DNA of 6,852 bases from JANNHK01 sp034408875 (GTDB taxonomy: Bacteria > Actinomycetota > Acidimicrobiia > IMCC26256 > PALSA-610), in contig JAWXCJ010000160.1 of assembly GCA_034408875.1 (NCBI GenBank), positions 1 to 6,852 on the forward strand. Reading direction: 5' to 3'. Position 1 is the first letter of the stretch. Each line of letters starts with the position of its first letter. Positions 1 to 5,752 of this stretch are shown here, piece after piece. A model generated the notes under the pieces. It saw only the letters and a program-made list of their open reading frames with translations. It had not been told where the DNA came from and did no database searches. The translations under genes and the position numbers were made by a program.

Positions 1-640
1 CGCGCCACACGTCGCGGGCCGGCACCACGAGACTCGACTCGGTCGCGTCCTGGGCGAGAAGCTCGACGGTCCAGTCGTCGCCCGCCGCGCCGCGGGTGTC
101 GGCCGGTTCGCGTACTCGCACGCACAATCGGATCTGCCCCATCGTCGCCGCGCCGGAGTGCACCCACCGGTGCACTTCCTGTTCGAGCGCGCGCAGCTTG
201 TCGACGTCGAGCGAGCGAGCCAACCACGGATCGCGAGCCGACAACGACGCCAGCCACGCCTCCTCGACGGGACGCCGGCCGCCACGGCGCACGACCAGCT
301 CGACGCCCGCCGCCACGAGCCGGGCTCGCACCGCTCGGTCGACCGCGACGCCAAGGCGACGCGCAACGTCGCGCTGCGCCTCGAGCGAGGACGCCGCGCA
401 CAGCGACGCGACCGCGTCGCGGTCTCCCGCTGCGGGAAGCGGCCACCACCAGGACCGCGCCCGCCCGTCGTCGTCGACGGAGATCCCCGGCACAACCCGG
501 CCCGTCTCGGCGAAGCGGCGAGCGAGCGACTCGAATCGCTGCTCGTCCTCGGAATCATCGACATCGATCGTGTCGAGCGCGGCGGCCGCCCCCGACGCGC
601 GACCACCTGATCGTGCGCCGAGGCGCCCGGCGCCCGTCAC
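1..640 (-). CDS. HelZ-type SNF2 helicase, N-terminal part (runs off left edge)
   Basis: The minus frame is open from GTG at 640 to the left edge, giving 213 codons with no stop. The translation contains GRVVPG (residues 47-52), a WWWPLP motif (64-69), RRPVEEAWLASL (122-133), and a segment from about 149 to 213 with W159, IRLCVRV, DDWTVELLAQD and SLVVPARDVW. This matches what I remember of the region before the ATPase core in actinobacterial HelZ/SNF2 helicases (mycobacterial Rv2101 type), including the SNF2-associated domain that ends in a 'DPSLLVPA..W' motif. Such proteins are ATP-driven DNA translocases. The ATPase motifs would lie beyond the left edge and are not seen. The GTG overlaps the TGA of the upstream hydrolase remnant as GTGA, which suggests coupling. 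The first 46 residues look short: HelZ proteins usually have roughly 140 residues before the GRVVPG-like motif. Family call is fairly sure; the exact start is not. Confidence 0.72.
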   Translation of the reverse strand, partial: MTGAGRLGARSGGRASGAAAALDTIDVDDSEDEQRFESLARRFAETGRVVPGISVDDDGRARSWWWPLPAAGDRDAVASLCAASSLEAQRDVARRLGVAVDRAVRARLVAAGVELVVRRGGRRPVEEAWLASLSARDPWLARSLDVDKLRALEQEVHRWVHSGAATMGQIRLCVRVREPADTRGAAGDDWTVELLAQDATESSLVVPARDVWR

Positions 641-2212
641 TCGTCGAGTGTCCGGCACGGTTGGGCGTTGCACACGTCGATGAGCGCGCCGTCGGTTTTG
701 AGGAACTCCGAGACCATCAGCAGTACCTCGGGGACGTCGGCGGCTTTGCCGTGGGGGTCATCGCCTTCTCTTGGTGGCCCCAAAACGGCTCCACCGCGGT
801 GGCACGGCCGTCGGGCGGCGCGGGCGACCGTACGCCCGCGCCGATCGTTCGCGCCAGGTTCTCGGTCGCGACGTTTGCTACCTGGTGGTCGCCGAACGCC
901 TCCAACAACAGCACCGGCTTCGCGGGCGTGTCGGCGTACGGGTCGGCGGTGAGGTGTTGGGCGTAGCCCTGGTTCTCGCCCCGGTCCCACAGCATCTGTG
1001 CCAGCGCGAGGCCGATCTGCTGGTCGAGTTCGTCGGGATACGCCGCCTCGAACAGGGGCGCGAACTCGTCGAACTCGATGCTGCGGCGCAGCAGCACGCT
1101 GTAGTTCATGCCCGGCACCGCGAGCACGACCCGCGTCCAGTCCTGCGCGACCGCGCTCGCCGCGCCGCCGAGGATGCCGCCCTGACTCGCACCGAGGAAG
1201 AACACGTCGGAGCCGTCGAGCAACCCGGCCCCCGCGGCGTCCTGGAACGCGGGATCGCCCGCGAACCCGGCGTCGTGGCGCATGAGCCGGCCCAGGTACA
1301 AGAAGTTGAGATGACCCTGCTGGAGCCGATCGGCCCAGGTGCGGAACCGGCCCAGGTCGCCGAGCACCGCCGCCGCGTTCGGGACGTCACCGGCGGCCAT
1401 GCCGATGAAGTCGGGTCGCGCAGAACGACACGTTCACCGTCGCCGCGATGAGCCCGATGTCGATCACCTGGTCGGCCGTTCCGAGCAGGCCGTGCCCGTA
1501 CCGCGCGGCCCGCGCGGTGCCCGGCTCTGCGGTGATGGGAACGGTGCACACGAACTTGGCCGGGTACGTGCCGTTGACGGTGGGGGTGCCGTTCGGGTCT
1601 TCGTCGTTGTTGAGTGTCTCGCCCGGCCCGCCGGTGCCGGTCATGTACAGGGATACGTCGTAGGTGCCGCGCACCACCCGGGCCGCGCCCACCTCGGACG
1701 ACTCGGTCACTTGGAACCCGGGCGGGTCGTCGCCGAGCGCGCCGAACGCGTCGTCGCGCATGTGGAGCAGCCGCTCGCTCAACGACTGTTCGCTCGCCAC
1801 CGTGAAGTCCCACGCGAGGTACAGGTCGTCGCGGGCGACGCCGGCCCCACCGAGATCGGCGAACACCTGCTCCATCGCGTCGCGGCGGGCTTCGACCTCG
1901 GGGATGCCGGTATCGAGCGCGTCGCGGAACGCCCGGAACGCGTCGGGCGCCTCGATCGGCGCGCCCGTGTCGTCGACCAACGCCCGCAGCGCCACGACAT
2001 GGCGGTTCCCCTCGGTGAGCGCACGCGCCGGTGTGACGATGAGCGCCTGGCGCGCCGGGGGAGAAGCCGTCGTTGCGGTTCCATTCCGTCGGGTCGACGG
2101 CCACGCCGTCGGCGTTCGCGGGCAGCGCCTCGGCGCCGAACGCGAGTTCGGCGAGACCGCGTTCTTGCTCGAACAACCGCGCGGCGTCGACGTCGACGTT
2201 ACGTGCCCTCAC
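637..2212 (-). pseudogene. Alpha/beta-hydrolase-like gene, broken by a deletion and two frameshifts
   Basis: Four minus-strand segments in changing frames read as one protein. (A) 2212 to about 2058 ends in EWNRNDGFSPG. (B) About 2057 to 1416 runs from RQALIVTPARALTEGNRHVVALRAL to DLYLAWDFTVAS and NVSFCAT. (C) About 1412 to 770 runs from DFIGMAAGDVPNA through the nucleophile elbow GASQGGI (Ser codon 1187-1185) to FGDHQVANVATENLART, probably the catalytic His loop, and EPFWGHQEK. (D) About 770 to 637 runs from DDPHGKAADVPEVL to FLKTDGALIDVCNAQPC. I recall a large extracellular hydrolase family with this motif order. It normally has about 60 residues between 'NDGFSPGSP' and 'LIIRP', absent here. 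Segment B to C needs removal of one G from 1413-1415; C to D needs one base added near 755-785. The 5' end shows no signal peptide and no ribosome binding site, so it may be truncated too. Substrate unknown. Sequencing error could explain the single-base shifts, but hardly the deletion. Confidence 0.75.
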
Positions 2213-2312
2213 CCACGATCACCCGGTCGTCGCGGCCAAGCTCCTCACCAACATCGCAAAGACGCTGTGCCGGGCGGCTCCTCAAGGCCCGGTTGATCGG
2301 CGGCCGGGCCGC

Positions 2313-2364
2313 GGTCCCGGCCCACTTCACGGCCGGTCCCGGCCCACTTCCCGGCCGGTCCCGG
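2313..2364. repeat. 22-bp GC-rich tandem repeat, about 2.4 copies
   Basis: Unit 1 is 2313-2334 and unit 2 is 2335-2356. They differ at one position (A versus C, 2329/2351). A third partial unit covers 2357-2364. Each unit starts GGTCCCGGCCCACTTC and ends CGGCC. Unit junctions form GGCCGG-TC-CCGGCC, a 6-bp inverted repeat with a 2-base centre (2331-2344), and an imperfect copy lies at 2353-2366. The array starts within 3 bp of the cyclase stop codon, so transcripts would fold into GC-rich stems there. Confidence 0.85.
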
Positions 2365-2366
2365 GG
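2331..2366 (-). terminator. Possible terminator of the cyclase gene (GC-rich palindromes)
   Basis: Two successive GGCCGG/CCGGCC-type palindromes lie directly after the cyclase TAA on the minus strand. There is no T-tract. High-GC actinobacteria often end transcripts at such stems without a U run, so a terminator role is reasonable but inferred from position only. Confidence 0.3.
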
Positions 2367-3176
2367 TTACGCGCGGGTGACCGGGCTCACTCGGACTACT
2401 TCGCTGATGCCCTTCAACGTGCGGCGGCGCAGGCGGCCGTAGGCGACGCCTTCCATCGGGCCGGTCGCATCGCGCACGGCTTCGGTGGCGAGCACCTCTC
2501 CCCCGCGGGCCGATTCGGTGACGCGGGCGCTGACGTTGACGACGTGGCCGACGACGTCGTGGTAGCGCATCACGAGCACTTCGCCGACGTGGACGCCGAC
2601 GCGCAGGCGCAACGGATCTGGAGCGGTCTCGACGAGTTCGAGCCCGGCGAGCACGCCCGCTTCGGGGCTCGAGAACGTCGCGAGGAGCCCGTCGCCGAGG
2701 TGCTTGATGATGCGTCCGCCGCGGCTGCGCACGATCGGTCCGACCGCGCGCTGGTGATCGGCGAGCAGCAGGCTCGCGGCTTCGTCACCCTCGGTCGCGG
2801 TGAACGACGTGAAGCCTTCGAGATCGGTGAACACGATCGTGAGGGTGTCGGGGATGCCTTCGGGCGCTTCGTCGTCGGCGCTCGCCGAGAGGATCTGGAT
2901 CGCGGAGAGGCCGAGCGCGGCAACCGTGGAAGGTCGCTGCTCGACCGAACGTTCGAGCCAGCGTTCGAGCACGTCGACCGGTGTCGCGCTGGAAATCTGT
3001 TCGTCGCCGGGATTGTCGAGCCACTCGCGCCTGACGAACCCGAGCTCGACCGCTTTCGCCATGCGGTCGGGATCGCGTGCGAGGAGTTGCGCCATGCGCC
3101 GCGACACGGAACGGCGCAGTTGATCCACGGTCTCCGCGCCCACCCGGCGCGCACCGCGGGCAGAAGGTACGGGCAC
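2367..3176 (-). CDS. Class III adenylate/guanylate cyclase
   Basis: 269 residues from GTG 3176, or shorter if a later GTG or ATG is used. It makes cyclic nucleotide, probably cAMP from ATP. The catalytic domain spans about 108-269. FTDLEGFTSF holds the first metal Asp (D118) and KHLGDGLLATF the second (D162). K158 and D207 (in HDVVGHVVNVSAR) sit where adenine-selecting residues lie, and N214 and R218 are the transition-state residues. All key positions are present, so the enzyme should be active as a homodimer. Residues 1-107 are helical and charged (LARDPDRMAKAVELGFVRREWLDNP), with no membrane segment, HAMP, PAS or GAF pattern that I can see. This is probably a soluble regulatory domain whose ligand is unknown. 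The gene lies 84 bp beyond the secreted protein gene, with a strong hairpin between them, so it is probably transcribed separately. No good ribosome binding site precedes GTG 3176. Confidence 0.93.
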   Translation of the reverse strand: MPVPSARGARRVGAETVDQLRRSVSRRMAQLLARDPDRMAKAVELGFVRREWLDNPGDEQISSATPVDVLERWLERSVEQRPSTVAALGLSAIQILSASADDEAPEGIPDTLTIVFTDLEGFTSFTATEGDEAASLLLADHQRAVGPIVRSRGGRIIKHLGDGLLATFSSPEAGVLAGLELVETAPDPLRLRVGVHVGEVLVMRYHDVVGHVVNVSARVTESARGGEVLATEAVRDATGPMEGVAYGRLRRRTLKGISEVVRVSPVTRA

Positions 3177-3183
3177 GGCCGCG

Positions 3184-3189
3184 AACCTA
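3184..3189 (-). promoter_or_regulatory. Candidate -10 box for a leaderless cyclase transcript
   Basis: The minus strand reads TAGGTT, fitting the actinobacterial TANNNT pattern, 7 bases before GTG 3176. With no Shine-Dalgarno sequence visible, this spacing would put the transcription start on or next to the start codon, as in leaderless actinobacterial mRNAs. No clear -35 element is seen; that position falls inside the inverted repeat. Confidence 0.3.
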
Positions 3190-3194
3190 CAGCT

Positions 3195-3246
3195 GCTTCT
3201 GGACGCGCGTATCTGTTGCTGACGACAGATACGCGCGTCCGGAAGC
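3195..3246 (-). terminator. 22-bp inverted repeat, likely terminator of the secreted-protein gene
   Basis: Left arm 3195-3216 and right arm 3225-3246 are reverse complements over 22 bp with a single mismatch (T3200 opposite G3241, a tolerated G-U pair in plus-strand RNA). The loop is 8 bases (TGCTGACG). It starts 14 bp past the TAG of the secreted-protein gene and ends 18 bp before the cyclase GTG. There is no T-tract on either side. Position favours an actinobacterial terminator without a U run. An operator or a small mobile palindrome is also possible. Confidence 0.6.
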
Positions 3247-3260
3247 GGACTGGCGCCCGA

Positions 3261-5501
3261 CTACGCGGGGCGGATGGCCATGTCGACGGCGTGTTTGCCG
3301 TAGGTCAGGCCCGGTTGGCTCCCCAGGAAGTTCGCGTCGCCGAAGCTGAACACGCCGCCGTCGAGCGAGAGCAGGTAGTACCCGTTGCCGGTGAGCGTCG
3401 CCCGCAACTGCAGACCCGTCGGGGGCTTGCAGTAGCCGATGCCGGGGATACTGCCGTAGAACGGCACACCGAAACTGAACACGCCGCCGTCGAGCGCGAC
3501 CAACCAGTACCCGCCGTGCGGTGAGGTCGACATCGAGATGATCGGTGCCGCGAGGCGCATGCCGCCGGTCGACCCGAAGAACGATGCGTCACCGAAGCTG
3601 AAGACGCCGCCGTCACCGGCGAGCAGCCAGTACCCGTTCCCGCTCGCCGTCGGAGCCATCGAGATGATCGGCGAGTTGAGCCGCTGACCGCCCATCGAGC
3701 CGTAGAAGCGCGCGTCGCCGAAGCTGAAGACGCCGCCGTCTTGACCGAGCAGCCAGTACCCGTTGTTTCCCGGTGTCGGCGCCATCGCGATGATCGGCGC
3801 GTTCAGCGCGCGCCCTTCCATCGATCCGTGGGCCCGGGCGTCGCCGAACGTGAAGATGCGGCCGCGACTGCTCAGCACGTAGTAGCCGCCACCGCTGGGC
3901 GACGGCTGCAACCCGACCGCGGTTTCACCGGCCGCCAGGAGCGGCGATGCGCTGCCGTAGAAGGGCGCGCCGCCGAACGAGAAGATGCCACCGTCGGCAC
4001 CGAGGAACCAATAGCCCCGCGGCGCGGACGCGGCCACCGGTATGCCGACGGGGTTCGACCCGCGCCGGCAGATACCCGGAGGCAACGGATCACCACCGCT
4101 GTTCGGCGCGGCGTAGTGACGGGCGTCGAACCGGAACATCGGCCACGGCGGCGTCTTGCCGGGCGCCGGGATCGAGTACGCCTGGAGGCGCGAGAAGCGG
4201 TTGGGCGTGTCGAAACCCGAGACGATCAGCTTCCAACCCTGCGCGCCGAAGTTGCCGACGGCACCGGCGGCCTCCGACGACATCCACGTGTTGAGCGCCG
4301 CGATCTCGGCTCCGGTCGAGCCGTCGAGCACGAAGAAGCCCCAGTCGTTCGTGATGCCGACGTCGTTGACACCGTCGCCGTTCATGTCGGCGATGATCGG
4401 CGACGCCAGCACGGGTCCGCCCGCACCGGTGTTGAACCGCGGCCGCACCGCCCAATGGACAACGCCGTTGCCGCGGATGGCGCGCACGTATCCGTCGGCG
4501 CTCCCCGAAACCACTTCGGGGATGCCGTCGCCAGTCAGGTCGCCGAGCGCGGGCGACGAGTTGGTCTGGCCACCTGTCTGGATCGGCCAGCCACCCTGGT
4601 CGGAGCCGTCGCCGATGTTGAGCGCCCAGATCTTGCGGCCGTCGGGGTGGTGGTAGAAGTCGCCGCCACCGACGACGAGTTCCATGTCGCCGTCGCCGTC
4701 GATGTCACCGATAGCCGTACTCGAGTGGAACACGTCTCCGGTGCGCCGTTTCCACATCTCGACAACGCGCCCGTCGACGTAGTCGAGCGCGCGGTACTCA
4801 CCACCGGCCCAGTCGATCGCGCCGCCCGCGGTCTGGTCCGAGCCGATGTAGATCTCCATGCGGCCGTCGCCGTCGACGTCGTACAGCGCGGGTGAACCCC
4901 AGGTCGAGTCTTCGACCATGTACGGGAAGCCGGGCAGTTCGTTGCAGTTGCGGTCGAGCGCGTGCACGTAGAGGTCCCAACCGCCGAACACGATGTCGGG
5001 GTACGTGTCACCGTCGATGTCGCCGAGCGAAGGCGACGAATACACGCCGTTGTCGTTGTTGACATAGTTGAGCGATTCGTGGCGACACTTGATCGAACCG
5101 TCGCGGCGGAACACCACGACACCACCGTTTTGGCGGTTCCATGTGGAACCCGCGCCGACGACGACCTCGTTGGCGCCGTCACGGTCGATGTCGCCGACCG
5201 CGGGAGTGCTGTCGACCGGCACCGCGGCACCCGGTCGCGTCGCCGCCGGTTGCGGCCACCCGGGCAGGTTGTTGCCGGTCGCGGCATCGAGCACGCGCAC
5301 GTAGCCGTCCTGGTGCCCGATCACGATGTCGTTGACACCGTCGCCGTTCACGTCGGCGATCGTCGGCGACGAACTGCGGTTCCACCCCGCGGTCTGCTGG
5401 CTCCACTGGAGCGTCACCGCGGCATCGGCGGGCTCCGGGGCGACGAACGGGAGGAGGGAAGCGGCCAGCGCGCCGGCGACGACAGCAGTTCTGATTCGCA
5501 C
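3261..5501 (-). CDS. Secreted FG-GAP (integrin-alpha-like) propeller protein with six C-terminal GYW repeats
   Basis: 746 residues from GTG 5501. A TTG at 5510 would add three residues, but GAGG lies 9 bases before the GTG and the resulting MRIRTAVVAGALAASLLPFVAPEPADA is a normal signal peptide (cleavage near residue 27). Residues about 33-432 form an FG-GAP propeller. Seven calcium-loop motifs of the D-x-(D/N)-x-D-G type, some imperfect, start at D50, D104, D161, D208, D266, D321 and D372, and a degenerate eighth copy lies near 414. It closes with PWPMFRFDARHY (about 452-463), a motif I recall at the end of such propellers. Residues 496-746 hold six repeats of 40-43 residues, each starting GYW or GYY and containing variants of DGGVFSFGDA.F.GS. 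There is no membrane anchor or sorting signal, so it is probably released or held on the cell surface. Role likely binding or adhesion; the ligand is unknown and no catalytic motif is seen. Confidence 0.9.
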   Translation of the reverse strand: MRIRTAVVAGALAASLLPFVAPEPADAAVTLQWSQQTAGWNRSSSPTIADVNGDGVNDIVIGHQDGYVRVLDAATGNNLPGWPQPAATRPGAAVPVDSTPAVGDIDRDGANEVVVGAGSTWNRQNGGVVVFRRDGSIKCRHESLNYVNNDNGVYSSPSLGDIDGDTYPDIVFGGWDLYVHALDRNCNELPGFPYMVEDSTWGSPALYDVDGDGRMEIYIGSDQTAGGAIDWAGGEYRALDYVDGRVVEMWKRRTGDVFHSSTAIGDIDGDGDMELVVGGGDFYHHPDGRKIWALNIGDGSDQGGWPIQTGGQTNSSPALGDLTGDGIPEVVSGSADGYVRAIRGNGVVHWAVRPRFNTGAGGPVLASPIIADMNGDGVNDVGITNDWGFFVLDGSTGAEIAALNTWMSSEAAGAVGNFGAQGWKLIVSGFDTPNRFSRLQAYSIPAPGKTPPWPMFRFDARHYAAPNSGGDPLPPGICRRGSNPVGIPVAASAPRGYWFLGADGGIFSFGGAPFYGSASPLLAAGETAVGLQPSPSGGGYYVLSSRGRIFTFGDARAHGSMEGRALNAPIIAMAPTPGNNGYWLLGQDGGVFSFGDARFYGSMGGQRLNSPIISMAPTASGNGYWLLAGDGGVFSFGDASFFGSTGGMRLAAPIISMSTSPHGGYWLVALDGGVFSFGVPFYGSIPGIGYCKPPTGLQLRATLTGNGYYLLSLDGGVFSFGDANFLGSQPGLTYGKHAVDMAIRPA
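3264..4016 (-). repeat. Six GYW / DGG-FSFGDA protein repeats
   Basis: Repeats begin at residues 496, 539, 581, 623, 664 and 707, with lengths 43, 42, 42, 41, 43 and 40. Repeats 3 and 4 are closest to consensus. Repeat 2 has replaced DGG with RGR, and repeat 5 lacks the DA and carries the only cysteine in the array. At DNA level the segment encoding DGGVFSFGD is nearly identical between copies about 126 bp apart (around 3470, 3595 and 3720), so recent duplication or gene conversion is possible. I recall this repeat from actinobacterial secreted proteins but know no assigned fold. Confidence 0.85.
4206..5405 (-). other. FG-GAP/VCBS seven-motif propeller domain
   Basis: Calcium-loop cores in order: DVNGDGVNDIVIG, DIDRDGANEVVVG, DIDGDTYPDIVFG, DVDGDGRMEIYIG, DIDGDGDMELVVG, DLTGDGIPEVVSG and DMNGDGVNDVGIT. 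They are spaced 47-58 residues apart, one per blade as in integrin alpha heads. The last blade-like stretch, AVGNFGAQGWKLIVSG, has lost the acidic residues. Third and sixth loops are imperfect. The domain contains two cysteines (C139, C186). Confidence 0.88.
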
Positions 5502-5631
5502 GAAAAACAACCTCGACAGGGGGGCGGGCGGCAGAAGTACTTATCGGCGACCGGCCCCTGCGGGTGTAGCAGGCCCCCAGCCGCGTTGCGACCTTTGGAA
5601 CAAGGTGTACGGCACCGTCCTGAACTGGGGT

Positions 5632-5637
5632 TATGCT
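5632..5637 (+). promoter_or_regulatory. Candidate -10 box for the DEAD-box helicase
   Basis: TATGCT matches the actinobacterial TANNNT -10 pattern and lies 115 bases before the GTG start. No recognisable -35 is found 16-19 bases upstream, so the call rests on the hexamer alone. Confidence 0.22.
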
Positions 5638-5657
5638 GGAGGGGTCGAGTACGGGAC

Positions 5658-5722
5658 TGGCCCGGCTCGCGGTCCACCTCATTGCTTCGCTTCCTGACGT
5701 TCGGAGCCCCGAGGCCGGGCCA
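5658..5722 (+). promoter_or_regulatory. Inverted repeat in the probable helicase mRNA leader
   Basis: TGGCCCGGC (5658-5666) and GCCGGGCCA (5714-5722) are perfect 9-bp complements, extendable by a few pairs through a bulge (TCG..GG with CC..CGAG). The 47 bases between could form further structure. It ends 30 bases before the start codon and leaves the GGAAAG ribosome binding site free. RNA helicase genes are often controlled through structured leaders, but no specific regulator is recognised. Confidence 0.35.
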
Positions 5723-5738
5723 CCGACGTACACACAAC

Positions 5739-5744
5739 GGAAAG
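5739..5744 (+). promoter_or_regulatory. Ribosome binding site of the RNA helicase
   Basis: GGAAAG sits 8 bases before GTG 5753. It is a moderate Shine-Dalgarno match and the main reason to prefer this start over the in-frame ATG at 5633. Confidence 0.55.
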
Positions 5745-5752
5745 CGAACTGC

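Larger units (their letters stand above)
2213..2366. other. Gene-poor spacer between hydrolase remnant and cyclase
   Basis: No recognisable gene. On the minus strand a 43-codon frame runs from GTG at 2330 to TAA at 2199 and ends in ELGRDDRVIVGEGT. It could be chance or the decayed 5' end of the hydrolase, because a 'DDR.TV.D' stretch is common near the start of such proteins. The cyclase-proximal half is filled by the 22-bp tandem repeat described separately. Confidence 0.4.
5502..5752. other. Divergent intergenic region between secreted-protein and RNA-helicase genes
   Basis: 251 bp with no gene that I trust. It should hold both promoters. On the plus strand, TATGCT at 5632-5637 fits TANNNT and would give a leader of roughly 110 bases for the helicase, but there is no good -35. 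On the minus strand I found no convincing promoter. It also holds an 8-bp palindrome, AAGTACTT (5535-5542), and the leader inverted repeat listed separately. Confidence 0.45.

Noticed and set aside
96..2442. Long plus-strand open frames over the SNF2 and hydrolase region (e.g. 96-683, 771-1451, 1339-2442)
   Set aside because: Arg/Pro/Ala-rich translations without domain sense; they are antisense to minus-strand sequence with clear protein motifs, as expected in high-GC DNA.
2073..3524. 483-codon plus-strand open frame across the cyclase
   Set aside because: It spans the cyclase, the hairpin and the end of the secreted-protein gene on the opposite strand; its composition is that of an antisense shadow.
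3264..4016. Regularly spaced DNA repeats as a CRISPR-like array
   Set aside because: The period is about 126 bp, in frame with 42-residue protein repeats, and the intervening sequence is coding and related between copies.
5502..5510. TTG at 5510 as the start of the secreted protein
   Set aside because: It has no ribosome binding site at proper distance, whereas GTG 5501 has GAGG 9 bases upstream and gives a cleaner signal peptide. Not fully excluded.
5555..5571. CCTGC/GCAGG mini-hairpin in the divergent region
   Set aside because: Only 5 bp, with a non-pairing extension; expected by chance in GC-rich DNA.
5597..5619. GGAAC...GTC pair as an ECF sigma-factor promoter
   Set aside because: The spacer between GGAAC (5597-5601) and GTC (5617-5619) is 15 bases and the flanks do not match the usual consensus; too weak to call.
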